A stretch of DNA of 64,000 nt from Polychytrium aggregatum (GCF_025602895.1 NW_026516203.1:1302001-1366000), one strand, 5' to 3'; counted from the first letter of the stretch, positions 47,831-61,235 are shown. Numbers and translations: made by a program. Notes: a model not told the origin generated them from the letters alone.

Positions 47831-48295
47831 GTTTTAGTGGCGGATTTTACACACCGCAACAGTGTCCTGGGCAGGTCGCTGTTGCGGTACTGAACTGTGT
47901 TGTGCCCGCTCTGCCAGAGATGTCATTTGAACGATGAATGACACTCTTGCGTTGAATGGAGATCGCTTCCCCGGCTCAACTCACGCCATCTCGAACCGTC
48001 GCACCACAGCAACACAAAGCAGCAACCAAATGAGGGGATTTGTAGGCAGGGGGCGCTCTTGGATTCATCTGCTGAGGACGTGCATTTGGAGCTCGGAGAA
48101 GCTGGTCAGCAACAACCCCTCAGACGAGGCAATACACCCCGAGTTTCGGGCTGCGATGCATTGTGGTTGTGCGATTCCATTACTATGCTCAACGCTGTCC
48201 GTTGGTATCATCTCCACACCGACGAGCCGCAGGAGCGATCAGGTCATCCCAGACGCATATCGAGGGAAACCAAGCCGAGTTGGAAAGCTTGCTCG
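47831..48295. other. Convergent intergenic stretch, no gene seen
   Basis: Between the 3' ends of the ERV41-type gene and VPS2. Short overlapping ORFs only; no convincing signal. Confidence 0.4.
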
Positions 48296-49377
48296 TTAGT
48301 CCTTTCTGAGTCTCTCAAGACGCGCCTGCAGATCGTCGTCGCCAATGGCGACCGCCTGTGCCTCGCGCTCGGCCGGGACAGTTTTGCCTCCGAGTTTGCT
48401 TGTTGGTGCATCGACCAGCTGGACGATACGACAGAGGAGCGGCGGGTCAGATCCACAGACAGTTGGTATAAAAGTACTTCCCTGGAATGTCGCCAGCCCG
48501 GAGCATCGCAGGCCCCCAACACCGCACACAGGAGGGCTCTGGGCAACCTGTCGTACCGAATGTTCGAGATCAATGCCGATTTCGTCCAAGACCTTGTTGA
48601 GGATCTCTTCAGACTCTTCCTCGTCGTCCTCCTCATCCATGACGTCGTCCATGGCGTCGTTCATCATTTCCTCCTTCATGTCCATCATTTCGGACTCTTT
48701 CTCGAAATCCATCATGATCTTCTGAATCGATGGCATGTTGACCTGTGTGTTCATCCGGCGCATGGCCAACGTCACGCCCTTCATGGCTGTGGCCATGGCC
48801 TGGTTGGATTGCATGGTCTGCGAGAACAAGCACGACGGCAGGGAATCTTAGCCGCGCAGACCCATGCTATTTGTGGCCAATATGCCAATGGCGGTTGCCT
48901 CTGCCCGAGACAACATCAGCAACACCGTTTTTGCAGGACGTCGCTCTGCGACGCAGATGCTGCACTCAACCTGGATTCTCAGGGACACGGCCTGTAGCTG
49001 AGTTTTCATCTTGTAGAACTTTTGGATGTGCTTTCGGGTGCGCACCAGGTCCTTGGCCATCACCTTACATGCGTTCTTGTGTGTACAAAGATGCGGACGC
49101 TCAGGATCGCGCATGAGACCACTGTTCGAGGTTGATATGCAAGCTCCATCCCCTTCACTCACACACATGCTTCTCGAGCAATAAAAGTGCACTAGCATAC
49201 AATTTGGTTGGCCTTAGCTGTCTTCCGTATGTCCACAATCAGCTTCTTTTCCTGCTGCTCCAGCTTTTGGCGCTCTCGGTCCAGGTCGCGCTGGGCTTTG
49301 TTGAGTGCTCTTTGTTGCTGGCGAAGAATCTCGGCCGGGGTCTTTCGGCCCCAGATCCATCCAATGCTATCCATCAT
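48296..49377 (-). CDS. VPS2: ESCRT-III subunit VPS2/DID4 (CHMP2), four exons
   Basis: Caps ESCRT-III filaments and recruits Vps4 for multivesicular body sorting. Exon 1 (49201-49377) starts MMDSIGWIWGRKTPAEILRQQQRAL and has a basic helix 1. Exon 2 (48971-49075) encodes KVMAKDLVRTRKHIQKFYKMKTQLQAVSLRIQ. Exon 3 (from about 48,813 to 48,560) has QAMATAMKGVTLAMRRMN and then the Met/Asp/Glu-rich helices 4-5. Exon 4 (about 48,421 to 48,296) ends DLQARLERLRKD, the C-terminal MIM1 motif bound by Vps4. All family landmarks are present. Two start codons in a row precede DSIGW and either may be used. Confidence 0.9.
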
Positions 49378-49773
49378 TTTTTCCGCGGGGTGCTGCTGGT
49401 GCTGTCTGAACGATGCAGGATGCGTTGGCGATGCGAGGGTTGCTGGCGCTGTGGGGGTTGCTGGCGATGGTTTTGGTGGAGGCGCCGGGGTGATTGCGCC
49501 AGGCCTTGTCCGATGGCCCACTTGATCCCATTCGAGCCGACCAGACAAACCAGTCCCGCTCGGCCCCGATTGGCCAGCGGTCTTCACGTGACGCGGATGT
49601 GTATGAAGCCAGCCCGGCAGCCTTCTTGGTGTTGTCTGCCTTGGTGCTGTCTGCCTTGGTCTGGACAGAGCCGTGCACAAGCCCCGCTGCAGCCGCAATC
49701 GGGGTCGCTATCGAGTTCGCTGTCGAGGTCGCTATCGAGGTCGCTCCATAGCCGCGCTGCCGCTTTCGCCGAT
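49378..49773. promoter_or_regulatory. Divergent promoter region between VPS2 and the coiled-coil gene
   Basis: 396 bp. It contains four GGCGATG/GGGGTTGCTGGCG-like imperfect repeats near 49,430-49,480, a duplicated CTTGGTGTTGTCTGC/CTTGGTGCTGTCTGC near 49,625-49,655, and tandem (TCGCTATCGAGG) dodecamers near 49,705-49,740. Function unknown. Confidence 0.45.
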
Positions 49774-51438
49774 ATGTCCGGACGGAGCCGGGGCCCTCAG
49801 CGCTCCGCCATATTTTCAGATCTGCTCAGTCACATCCCGCCCGATTGTCAGCCTCACTTTGACGACGTTGTTTCGCAGCTTCGACGTGGCTACAACCGCC
49901 ACGGAGGCTCTTCGTCGGCGCGAGACACCCCCGCATCCCTGCCACAGTGGGCACCCGATCTTTCTCCGGCACAAGCCATCGACTTGATGAGCGAGACGCT
50001 GCGCTTTGCAGCGATGTTGGATGTGTATTTCGACAATATTGGCCATCGCGGCGACGTGGATGGGGTATCGGATGCCCTTCGCCATCTGGGTTATCGACAG
50101 TCCAATATTTTACTTCGCAGCAGCAAGCGAAAGTATGATGGGTCCGGGCCAAGCGGCGAAGAGAAAAGATTTTCCCCCCACAATGGTACGCAGGGGCACC
50201 GCTGGTTGGCCGGAACAGCTGGCTGATCGTGTTTGTCGCTGCCGCCTGCTCTTGAATCAAATATTGCGCACTGCTGGAGATCATGCACAGTCCGAAACAC
50301 TGACAGACCAACGGCCATATTCTTCGTGACTGAAGCAACCTCGCAGACACAGTCGAGTGCGTTTCGCAATGACTCCGACCAGAGCCCCGGTAACGTGGAC
50401 CAGGAGCACCAACTTGCTCATATTGACCAACTCAACCGAACTCTCAAGACCATCATCAACGAAAACAAGCGCCTCAAGAAGGACTGCGAAAAGCAAAAGT
50501 GCGAAACGATAGACCTACAGAGCCGCATTCGCAACCTCGAAAACAGTGTCACAACATATCGAACGCTCTACGAAAAGACCAAGCGCGCGCTCGACGACGA
50601 TTCGGACGAGTTTGCCATCAAGCCCTTGGCCAGCTCGAAAGCCGAGGAACCCAGTGCTGCCTTGGCACCGAGCTCGTCGTCTGGCCCCAATCCGGAGACA
50701 GATTTGGCCCCGGTGGACCCCATGGAGCTGCAGATCCTGGAATCAAAGTATAATGAGGCCCAGGAAGCCCTGGACCAAGCGACTGAGGAGAAAGGTCGGC
50801 TCGAGAAGCAGCTGGAGAAGCTGGAGAAAAACATCGAGGGACTTTCTATGCAACATCGGGCTGAAGTCAGCCAGCTCAAAGTAAGGAACGAAGATCTCGA
50901 AAAGGCCCTGGCCGAGACCCAACAGGAGTTGACTGCGCGCTCCGAAGGCCGTCAGAAAGGCGATGTGCCTATCGACATGAGCATCTATAGGGAGAACTCA
51001 CCCCTTCCTGGAGACGTTTGCACCAAAGCCGAAGACCAGGACTCTGAATCGCGCGTTGCGATCAAGAAGGAGCCCGTGCAAAGCCTCGATGATAATCAGA
51101 GTCACATCATCGCATCGCTGAACATAAAGATTCGAAGCCTTAAGGAAGCGAATGAAAAGGCAAATCGCGCAATCAACAAGCAACAGGTCGAGCTCGATGC
51201 CCTTCAAAAAGAAATGGAGTCCACCCGTCATCAGCTCCATCACCTGCTCGCTGTCCGTGAACGGGACAATGAAGCCCTTCACGCTGAGTTTCGAACGGCA
51301 CGAAATTTCGAGATCGAGAAGTGGAACAATGAGCGGGCTGCACTCAAGTCCGAGATCGAGACGCTACGGGTCCAGCTCGCACACCAAGAGCATCATGGGC
51401 AAAAACCAAACCATCCAGCTCATTACCGCCGCAGTTGA
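49774..51438 (+). CDS. Coiled-coil protein, unrecognised
   Basis: Two exons, 49774-50185 and 50336-51438, joined in phase (N|ATSQTQSS). The N-terminal ~135 residues are globular-looking (FSDLLSHIPPDC, IDLMSETLRFAAMLDVYFDNIG). The rest is long heptad-like coiled coil in several blocks (HIDQLNRTLKTIINENKRLKK, EEKGRLEKQLEKLEKNIEGL, KANRAINKQQVELDALQKEME). The blocks are separated by a Ser/Pro-rich linker and an acidic segment. A sumoylation-type site (IKKEP) is visible. Such architecture suits a centrosomal, spindle-pole or vesicle-tethering scaffold, but no family is recognised. Confidence 0.7.
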
Positions 51439-51762
51439 ACTCGATCCTTCCGGTGGCCTGTCGACACGACGGGACAAATCATTTTACACAGAGAGTGCCA
51501 AAAACAAAGGACTCGCACGCTCTTTGCCACTCGGCTGTATTGCCCGTCCTGCAGCGACACCAGCAAGGATATAGGTGGACATTGAAAATGTAGCCTTTCA
51601 TCCATGAATGAATTCACGATTCGAACATCGCCAGATTGCAGGGGGAGGGTCGCTGTGACTCTCCCCTTGCAAATGACCAATACATTTCGTTCGCAGCCTA
51701 TGAGCTGTACAAACCCAGCAACCAACCGAGACTAGACCTGTCCCTCGATTTGCGCGAACCAT
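51439..51762. other. Convergent intergenic, no gene seen
   Basis: 324 bp between the 3' ends of the coiled-coil gene and the JmjC gene. Nothing recognisable. Confidence 0.4.
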
Positions 51763-54283
51763 TTACAAACACTCAGGACGTTCTGGTTTGATATGAGCAG
51801 GGGTCGGGGTCTCCCCCTCCGTTTTTTGACTTGTAGATGCGGTTAAAGGAGCTGGGCTGTCCTCTATCGGGGTCTTGCTGCTCGATTCGCCAACTGGCCA
51901 TTCGTGCTGTACAGTGGTGGTGGTGGTGGTGGCGGCGGCGGACCAAATGTGACTCATATCTGCGGATGCTGCCGATGGCAGTGCGTCGCTTGTTGATTTG
52001 GATGTACTCTGTTCAGTCGACGCGGTAGCATTTCCGGAGGCGGAATTCGAACGGCTTGTATTACGCTTGGATTTCTTTCGAGGTGCAGAGGTCTTGAATT
52101 GGTCGGTTTGCGGCTGCTTTTCTTTCCGACTTGCCTTCCTCTTTTTTTCTTGGCTGGGAATGTACATGGTGTCGAGGTCACTATCGTCCGTAGGCGTGTC
52201 GATATCGCTATCGGTGTACTGGGACTCTCCTTCGGAGCTGTCCAGGAACTCCATGTCGCTGGCATCCGACGACCACTCATCGTCCATACTGGGTGGCGGC
52301 GGCAGGCCCATGGATGCGGTGGTAACGTGGGCATGGAGCGCTTCCGTATGCTCACGTTGATCGAGGGGATCCCCTTGGTGCGGAAGCCGAGCCCCGGCTC
52401 TCTGATGCGCCAGATACTTTGACAGCGTTTGGAGAAGAAAGCGCACGTTTTTGATCTCGACGGGTATGCCTCGTTTGATCATTTGCCGGTCTTCGCGTGT
52501 GACGTTGTTAATGTCGACTAATCTCTCCGCCAGAGACCATAAGTGACACAGGAGTTGCTCAACACCGTTGAGCTCCCGGTCGCTGAGGGCCAGATTGTCT
52601 GGAATCAAAGCGTGACGTCAGTATCTCTGTGAACAGCGGAGTTGCCTGGCTGGATGAGTGGTCTCATGGTACCGCCTCAAGGTTGTAGGGACCGCGTTCA
52701 TGTACATACTCTTGAGGGCCTTCAGATAGCCTCTTGCCGCATACCACTGCATGGCTTCATAAAATGGATACCTGTCACAGAATAACTATACTTCAGATCC
52801 ATCCTCAGCGTGTCAAGGCTCGATAAAGGGGTGGCCTATCGGATTTCCAGATGAAGCCGACTGCCTCCCTGTGATGATGCGATCCCGCAGATCCAAATGG
52901 CAGCCAGATTATGCCCATACCTAAATTTGTGCGGTACATTTGTCTCGATTTCTATTCGAGAGATCGAGAGCTGACGAGCTATGTCCAGGCCATGGAGAAA
53001 ATTGCCTCCGATCACAATGGCATCTTTGGGAGTATACACAGCGTGTATCTGGAAAGCGATTGCATCAGGAGATTTCAATGCACAACTGCGTGGTGCTTGA
53101 AAGACTACTACCTCGACATTCCGGCTACATATGCCAGCCGTCCCCCTGCCGCCGATGCATCCACTTGGCTTATTTGTGGGGTTAAAGTGCGAGACCTACC
53201 CAGCCGGCCGGAATCATCATCGTGTTTCCAGCACGCAAATGAACCCTGACGCACTCGTCGACCTGGTCCCCAAGAAAAACGTCCGACTGGTCCGACGATG
53301 TCGACCATGCAGAGTATTTTTCGAGATTTTCGGGCGTGGGCTCGATAAAATAGAACACCTTTTCGCCAGAAAGCAGGTGATAGAACACGCTGGTGCCTCC
53401 AAAGTCGATGTGGAAATCGGTATAGCTATCCTTGACGCCCATCAGGCAGTACAACTGGACCTTGGGGTACTCGCCCGCTGCACGCCTCGAAGCCGGCCAA
53501 AATCGATCAAGCCAGTCCAGATCACCAACTATTCGAGGTCGCTTGACCAACTTGGCCAGTGGTGTATCGCTGAACTCGAGGCTGATGACCTGTTTCCAAC
53601 ATGCGCAACAACACGGTTGTTAGCTCGACGGCCGGCTGAAGTTTGGGGGAAAACAGCCGGCAACCAGCATCATGTCATTGTGGGACCCAAGGCACAGACA
53701 GATCAACCACATCCAGCAAATGAATCTCCAATAGACAGACGCCCCGGAGGAGGGAATTCAAGCCGAGAGTCACAACATACGTTCAGAATCTGACGACGCT
53801 GCCTGGGGGGTTGCTCAAAGTAGGCTGCCCATTTGTCAAGGGTCATCGTGCGTGTTGACTGTGTCGCTACCTCGATGACTTCGACAATCCGTGTGAGCCC
53901 GCACACGTTTGCAATTTCGCGGACCTGGTTTGTCAAGGCCGATTGAGTTGCATAATCGCTTCTGCTTCAAGGGCGATGCGGATCACATCACTGGCGATGA
54001 AAATGGGCGTGGGTCTTTGCGTTTCGCTCACCGACCGTTATACTAGCGGATGGCATCGTCATCCCAAGCCCCTCTGGCGTGGGTATGATCACTGGATAGC
54101 GCAGCCCGTTGGTACAGCACCAGTCGGCCGTCAGATCACGACCCTTGATCTTTTGGAATTTCGATTCGACAAACACGCGAGATTCAAGCACTTTGGTGAA
54201 CTTGAGCTGGTCATTTGGAACCGAGGGCAGATCGGAATACGAGTAGTTCACATCCGATCTTGCACGGGTGGATTTGCGAATAA
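51763..54283 (-). CDS. JmjC histone demethylase, KDM2/JHDM1 family, 5' end not resolved
   Basis: An Fe(II)/2-oxoglutarate-dependent lysine demethylase. The first exon I can support starts after a CTAG acceptor at 54284-54287: RKSTRARSDVNYSYSDLPSVP and PVIIPTPEGLGMTMP. Next come RIVEVIEVATQSTRTMTL and AAYFEQPPRQRRQILN (53,790-53,910). The catalytic exon (about 53,210-53,560) has VKRPRIVGDLDWLDRFWP and YTDFHIDFGGTSVFYHLLSG, with His and Asp of the HxD iron triad. The third His is in IHAVYTPKDAIVIGGNFLH (about 52,960-53,050). Then RYPFYEAMQWYAARGY (52,680-52,760) and a C-terminal exon 51763-52608 with an acidic and basic low-complexity tail. No PHD, CXXC or F-box was found. An upstream exon must exist and may lie in 54,330-54,600. 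Confidence 0.82.
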
Positions 54284-55042
54284 CTAGCAACGTATCGATA
54301 ACGAATATGATCGAGAGAAGCATGAAATTAGCACGGAGGGCCCTTTATCCCCACCGGACGACCTGGATAGCCGAATCGCACAAGCGCACCAGAGACGCAA
54401 CGATATGCCAGCGAACTCGGCTGCGACAACGCCAAGCGATTCCTGATCAGTCCAGCCACATACCTCGCTCGGGTGTGGCAGCTCGCTGCGTGGCCGCGAC
54501 TATCTGCATGCAAACAAGACACATCGACAAAAGCCAACGTCAGTGTGTCGCATTGGCACGCTCCCCAGACGACAAAGCTGCTCAGGAGTTTGACCCATCT
54601 TGACGGCCACGCGCAAGGGCCTGCACGGGCTCCGAGGGCAACGAGCCGGAAAGGCGAGCGTCAAGGCAGTCCGCAAGCAGGATCAATTTTGGCATCGACT
54701 TGCATTGTCGCGGCCGTCATGGATATTCGGTTGGGATGCCGATGTATCTGCGGGTCCAGACATGGGTGTTGATGGTTGCTGGTGTCGTGCTTGCCTCCTC
54801 GATCCGCGGTGGGTGCTTGGGCTCGAAGGTTGGTGCGACGCACTGTGCGCAGCGCTTCATATAACCGCATATGGATATGTAGATACTTTTTTCTTTGCGG
54901 GCGCCGGTTTTGGTTGGGCCGGTTGCGCTGCCGAGCCGTCGACAGACAACACCCAAGACGACCAGTGCTGCAGCGCCGTGCCATCCCGATCGCACTCTGA
55001 CCGACACAGGCACAGGCACAGACACTCGAGTCTCGATTCGCC
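54284..55042. other. Intergenic between the KDM2-type and DHX37 genes
   Basis: Probably holds the missing 5' exon(s) of the demethylase and the divergent promoters. I could not identify a start codon with confidence. A tandem ACAGGCACAGGCACAG run lies near 55,003-55,022, just upstream of the DHX37 start. Confidence 0.4.
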
Positions 55043-58000
55043 ATGGGACGACGACGGGCACGGTTCAACGAGCGAGCCCGTTCATCTTCGCACACAACGA
55101 AATATGCTCTCCCACACCCGAGTGCCCGAGACAAGTCCGCCGAGGCACCAGAAAGGACAAAAGCTGCTGCTCATCTGGCTTCAGCCGATGCAGCTCATCC
55201 TCAGCCCGCAAGCGAAGCCATTCAGATCGACTCGGCGCTCCAGTCTTCCGATGGCTACGTCGCGTATGGTTTGTCGCAGCATTGCCCAATCGACTGCATC
55301 TTGCTTGGAAGCTGCGTGGTGTGCGCAAGCGCTTGGATTTCCAAGCAAGCGATCTTGACCTGAAGGCAAGGCAATTGATCAGCGCCTCCTCCTGATGTAG
55401 CACGGACTCGGCAAACCCATTGATTCTGCCGGCCTCCAAGTCAACAGAAAGCGGCACCGCACACGGCACTCTCGCTGCCCTGCCCGAGGTTTGTGGATTC
55501 TCCCTGAGATTCTGGGGTGCTGTTGCCCTTGGTTCGCAGCCCCAACCGTCGTTTGACAATGCTCAACTGCTCGGCTGACCCTAGGCACCGACTGGAAAAA
55601 TGACATCAAAGAAGCGGAAGCGACTGGAGAAATACATTGTAAGATTCAGCGTCTCTTGCACACAGCTGCGGCTGTCGTTTGTCCGTGGCCCGGTATCTGC
55701 CATGCGATATTCAGCTTCGTCTGCGACAGACGAAAGGGCGCCAATACACACAGGCATTAACAAGACTGGCCTGTCCGTGCGTTGGTCGTTCCCTACTGCT
55801 TTCGGTGGATGCGGATGCTGACTTGCTCTGCCCCACTCGCCGACTTGAATCCCGCAGGAGAAGCATCTCAAGAAAGAAGAGCGAGCCAAGCTTTTGGAGA
55901 AGCTCCGCAATCAAACCTTCAGCTCCAGCTTGCTCAAGTCGAGTGCCAACATTGGAAACATGGTGCGTCTTTGAGGCGGTGTTGATCTTGCTGACCACCG
56001 TGGCGACCACAGCGCCCCAGGCCGAAAGCGCAGAGGCGGCAAAGCGGCCTCCAGACTAGCCCGCCCAAAGCTGATGTATGCTCATCCCCATCGTCTGCTC
56101 TAGAAACTCACCGCACGCCAACAGTTGCGGATGGCCCTGGACGCGGAGCGAGCCGGAATAACGCTCGACCCAACAGAGTACGGCTCACGGCTCTATGTCG
56201 AGCACGAGATTGCCGAATCGGACGAGCAGTCATCCAACATGACAACTGGACCAAAGCGAGCCAAAACAGATCAAACCACGGACTCAGAATCAGATGGCGA
56301 TCAAGATTCGGATGCAGAAATGGCGCTGGATTTTACGCCTCGGCCAGACAACTCGGAGCGAGGCGTCCAGGTGGTCGAGGCACAAGGCTATGCCGGAAGC
56401 GCGCCGAAAGACTTGCTTGTCAAGACCGATGCGGCATTAAAGCCTGCATTTGGTGGCGCCTTGAAGCGACCCTTGGTCTTCAAGCCACTGCCGACGACAC
56501 AGCGCTCGAAAGCTGTCTCGCAAAAGCCTGGGGTCAAACGCACGGCCCTGAACGGAGCCGACAGTGGCAGCGACAGCGACAGCGACGGTCATGTCGAGCC
56601 CAATTCCTCCACTGTGGAGAATGGGAACAAAACAGCAACGTCTCACAAAGGCCAAGGCGTCACTGCATCCAATCTATCATCTCTACCTGTCGTGCCTGAA
56701 CAGGTCGCCAAAGCGATCCGTGCAGCATCGACTCTTGAAAAATCCTACCCAGCCCCCTCGAAATCTGTAAAATCCTCTCGGCCGAGCTTCTTTGTGTCCA
56801 TCGATCGTCCCGAGGCTGTGCAGATTGCCCGTGTCAGTCTCCCGGTCGTCGGAGAAGAACAAGCTATCATGGAGTCCATCTACGAGAACGACGTAACTAT
56901 CCTCTGCGGCGAGACAGGTTCAGGAAAAACAACACAAGTTCCACAGTTCCTATATGAGGCCGGCTTCGGAGATCCCAAGCATCCCAAGTTCAAGGGTATG
57001 ATCGGCATAACCCAGCCGCGACGTGTTGCTGCCGTATCGATGGCCAGCCGTGTTGGCGAAGAAATGTCGCTCACCGGCGGCCAGGTTGCATATCAGATCC
57101 GTTACGACTCAACCACTGTCAAGCCTTCAACGAGAATCAAGTTCATGACGGACGGCGTTTTGCTGCGCGAGCTGAGCGGGGCCCTGGGCATCCACAGTGA
57201 AGGCTCAAGTGCCTCGGAGCGCGGACCCTCCGGTGACTTGCTGCTGAAGAAGTACTCATGCATCATTATCGACGAAGCTCACGAGCGAACCGTTGGAACA
57301 GACGTCTTGATTGGATGGCTTACCCGAATTGTGTCCATCCGGAATTCGGGCAAGATCAAGGGAGTGGACCCGCTCAAGCTCGTGATTATGAGTGCCACGC
57401 TGCGTGTCGAAGATTTTACCGAAAATAAGGGTCTATTCCCTGGCCCTTCCAAACCCCCGGTCATCAAGGTCGACGGACGGCAGTACAAGGTAACTGTGCA
57501 CTACAACAAGAAGACTCCAGAGCTGGACTATGTCAGCGAAGCGTACAAGAAGGTATGCAAGATCCACACGAAGCTCCCAAAGGGCGGTGTGCTCGTCTTT
57601 CTAACCGGCCAGCGAGAAGTCATGTCGCTGGTGACGAAATTGCGCGACCGCTTCCCTCAGAAAGATTTGCGGACGGACTCGGCCCTTGAAGGGACCAAGA
57701 TGTCTGAAAAGGGGGAGGGCAGCGGAAACGGAATGATGGACGAAGTCGAGGAAGCCGATCTCGATGCAACCGATCTCGCCAACGATGACTTTGTCTACGA
57801 CAGCGACGATGGAAGCGACAATGAAGAAAGCGATCTCGAGGTTCTCCCCGGCGAAGACGGCGAAGACGACGCAGACGACGCAGCTAATGATGCTAGAGAC
57901 GAAAAAGGTCTGTCTTATGCAGACTTTGTCAGAAATACGCCGTACTAATGCACGAGCGAGCTCTGCAGTGGAGGAGCTTGATGATCCTATAGCCACGCTA

Positions 58001-60920
58001 TATATCGGCTGCGACGTATCGCGGGCCTGGAGAATCTGATCACTTCCCGCGCTCACATGTTGCTCTCCACGTCGCTGCAGTCGAGGCGCCCCTCCATGTG
58101 CTGCCGCTATATTCGCTGCTCTCCACCAAGGCACAGATGATGGTGTTTGAGCCGCCTCCAGAAGGTGCACGGCTGGTTGTGGTTGCCACAAACGTTGCGG
58201 AAACATCGCTTACTATTCCGAACATGCGATATGTCGTTGACTGCGGCAAGGTCAAAGAAGTAGGCGTCACTATCTCTCGCCTGTGATGATAGCGCTGGTG
58301 ACCCAGCACCTTGTAGCGTTGCTCTGTTAGCGCCGCACACAGCCATGCAGCCATCGACTCTGACATTTCACTTGGTCATTCCTCATGATTTGCGATGCAG
58401 AGACGATACGATATACATACTGGTGTTCAAACGTTCCAGATTCACTGGACCTCACAGGCCTCGGCTGACCAGCGTGCTGGTCGTGCTGGCCGTGTAGGTC
58501 CTGGTCACTGCTACAGACTCTTCAGCTCCGCCGTGTTTGCCAACTACTTTGAGAAGTTTACCAAGCCGGAAATCTTGAGGATACCAATTGAAGATGTGAT
58601 CTTGCAGATGAAGGCCATGGGCATCCAAAACGTCGTCAACTTTCCTTTCCCGACAATACCGTCGCGCGACCAGCTCAAACGCAGCGAAAATGTAGGGCAG
58701 CCGCATTCTGTTTTCCCAAACAAGCAAAGACTCTCGGGCATTGTCGTCGGTGTGATGACTCGACCCTGCCCCACTGTTGGACTGGAATTTGCAGTGCATT
58801 TGTCTCGCGTCTAGATAAGGAGAGCAAAGGGGGTGCCGCATATATGGCTCGCGCGCGATAAATAACTCCATCGTTACTCTGAAGCTTTTGACGCATCTGG
58901 GCATACTGGAAGTATCGGGGGCCGTCTCTAGGATCACCGAACTTGGTAAGGTCGCGTCTCGGTTCCCTGTTTCGCCAAGATATGCAAAAATGTAAGATGG
59001 CTCGCTGTGATGGCCTGCGACTGGTATACTCGTGCGACAAGCGCGAGCGCCGATCGAGTTGCTGTTGATATTGCATACGAATGCCAATCTCCGCCTCAAG
59101 ACGGCGTTTTCTCACCATGCTATTTTCGGGAACTTGCAGGATTGTTGTGGCTGCACAACAGAAAGACCCGGCGATTCTTGGATTTGTTATCGCTATCGTG
59201 TCGGGCCTTTCTGTTGGCGATCCATTCGTAATGGATGACGAGATCCTGAAAGAAATCGAAGACGCCGCCGATACCGACGAAGGAGACGAAAAGTCGCGCA
59301 AGTCATCAAAGCGAGCCGAGTGGTTCCGGGCCAGACACATGTTTGAGGGGGCCGCTCCGACGTCAGATATACTTCGACTCCTCGCCGCCTTTGGCGCGTA
59401 CTCGTGTGAGGCACGCAAGTCCCAGCATGCAGCGCACCAGTTTTGTCAAGACTACTTCCTTCGCCCCAAAGCCATGGAGGAAATGCTGAAACTGCAGTCG
59501 CAGCTCCGCAACATTGTCAAGGACACGCTTACGGAAGCCGAACTCTATCCTGCAGCCATAGCCATGGAGCGCCTTGGCAAATTGACGCCACCGACTGCAA
59601 AACAAGGAGTGCTTGTCCGACAAATCCTGTTGGTGGCATTCCCAGACCATGTTGCGCGCCTAGACGAGAGCTACCGCGGCCCCAAAGATGCCTCTCCTGT
59701 TTACCAGACAATGTGGGCGGAAAAGGATGAAATTTTTGTCATCCATCCAAGCAGCTGCCTGCACAACGAACGGCCTGCTCCAAAGTGGATCGTCTACGGC
59801 GAGATCGTCGGCAAAGAAGAGCGAGTCAGCGCCGATACCAGTGGCTTGGTTGGCGTACGAGGCGCGCTCAGCATGGATGGAACCAAGGTCGGAAACGACG
59901 GCAGTCTCGTCGCGCAGTTTGGAGCGGTGCCTTCTGGCTCGCGGAAGAAAATCTGGATCAAATCCGTCACGTCGGTTGCAGAGAACTGGATTGCAGGGAT
60001 GATGCCCGCGTCGTTGTGCAGCACAGGGCGAATCCTTGATGATCCAGAGCCTAGATACAACCCCAAGAAGGATAGCATTGCCGGATTCGCCATTCCTACG
60101 CTTGGCCCGAAACTGTGGATGCTGCCGACCCGGGAGATCGATTTGCCGGAAGGGATGCTGAAATATGCCTATTTTGCCAAAGCTTTACTCGAAGGGGTCC
60201 TTGACTTTGAGCGCAACTCCAGAGATTGCTTCAAAATTCTGGAGGTATGAATCGCGCACGGGGTTGCATCCTGCCACACTGGCCGCGACGCTCGTTCGCG
60301 CTTTCCAGAGACTTGGGTATATGCGGCGGAGAGCAGACGGCAAAATGGGATCCCGGACGAATACACGCCCGAGGAACGCCATCAAGTCGGTATGGCAACT
60401 CTCGATAGCTGCAACATAAGCTGACTCGCGCCCACTATCTTAGCCGTTCCTGACGTCAAGGCCAGCAACGATCACCAAGTCATGGTCCAAATCGAGTGGC
60501 AAGGTTCGACAGCTCCTTGAGACGCTCGCAGGCTCCAAGGTTGTATCCAAAGCGACTTTGATTAGGAAATGGTAGGTTTGCGGACCGTCGCTGTGACGAT
60601 CACTGCAATCCCGGCATGGCTCTCAAAGGGCGCAGTCAAAGCAGAGCAGCGGAGGAGTTCTCGATGCTGACGGCGTTGTTGCTTTTAGGAAAACCACCCC
60701 AAAGTTCATGCTCGATTCATTCCTGTTGTGGACGCCAGCGGATGCCCACAACCTGCTCAGATCCGAGTGGCCACCTGTTAGGTTTGTGGGCGACACTTGC
60801 AAGGTCAACCAAGTGCTTGGAACCAAACTCGGCTCGCTCCTGGCCGGAGGGCTGTCCAGAGCCGGCGGCACCACTACTGCCACCACCAACCCAGGCAGCG
60901 ACTACGACAGCGATTACTGA
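55043..60920 (+). CDS. ECM16: DEAH-box RNA helicase DHX37/Dhr1 (ECM16), ribosome biogenesis
   Basis: Releases U3 snoRNA from the 90S pre-ribosome. Start [13 protein letters not shown] matches the family N-terminus. Small exons follow: [11 protein letters not shown] (55600-55638), [28 protein letters not shown] (about 55,858-55,961) and a large exon (56,104 to about 57,908). The large exon has the linker, [13 protein letters not shown] (motif I), [10 protein letters not shown] (Ia), DEAHERT (II), SATLR (III), and a long acidic insertion after [11 protein letters not shown]. Later exons have [14 protein letters not shown] and [13 protein letters not shown] (58,085-58,255), [19 protein letters not shown] (VI, 58,465-58,530), winged-helix and ratchet parts (59,130-60,245), [18 protein letters not shown] (60,461-60,571) and the last exon (60,691-60,920) with [17 protein letters not shown]. 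About eleven exons. The acceptor near 58,080 is clear; its donor near 57,909 is not. Symbol by yeast orthology. Confidence 0.9.
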
Positions 60921-61235
60921 GTCCACGGCATTTACGGATCAGATCGCGGCGTACCGACCATCGTCACAGGTCGCTACAATCTGGATCTTGAATACACAGG
61001 TGTTCAGCCAGTTCATCCGTCACAGGCTACAATCGCCTTTGTCCACTGACCTCTGCACATGGGGCGCTTCAGCAGATTCATCACCACCCGAAGCAACAAT
61101 TCCCTTCATCTCAGAGCAGAGGCGTGGGCGTCTGTGGGTCACCATCCATGATGGCAGCAATGATGAGGCAATGGCGAGGCGCCGCTTTGGCTACCTAGGA
61201 CCCTGGTCTTTTGTTATTCAGTAATTCTTGCGAGC
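60921..61235. other. Convergent intergenic, no gene seen
   Basis: 315 bp between the stops of DHX37 and the EPG5-like gene. An ORF running through it is an extension without recognisable similarity. Confidence 0.4.

Noticed and set aside
60616-61224. 202-codon ORF overlapping the end of DHX37 and the following gap
   Set aside because: It is in a different frame from the conserved DHX37 last exon and has no recognisable similarity.
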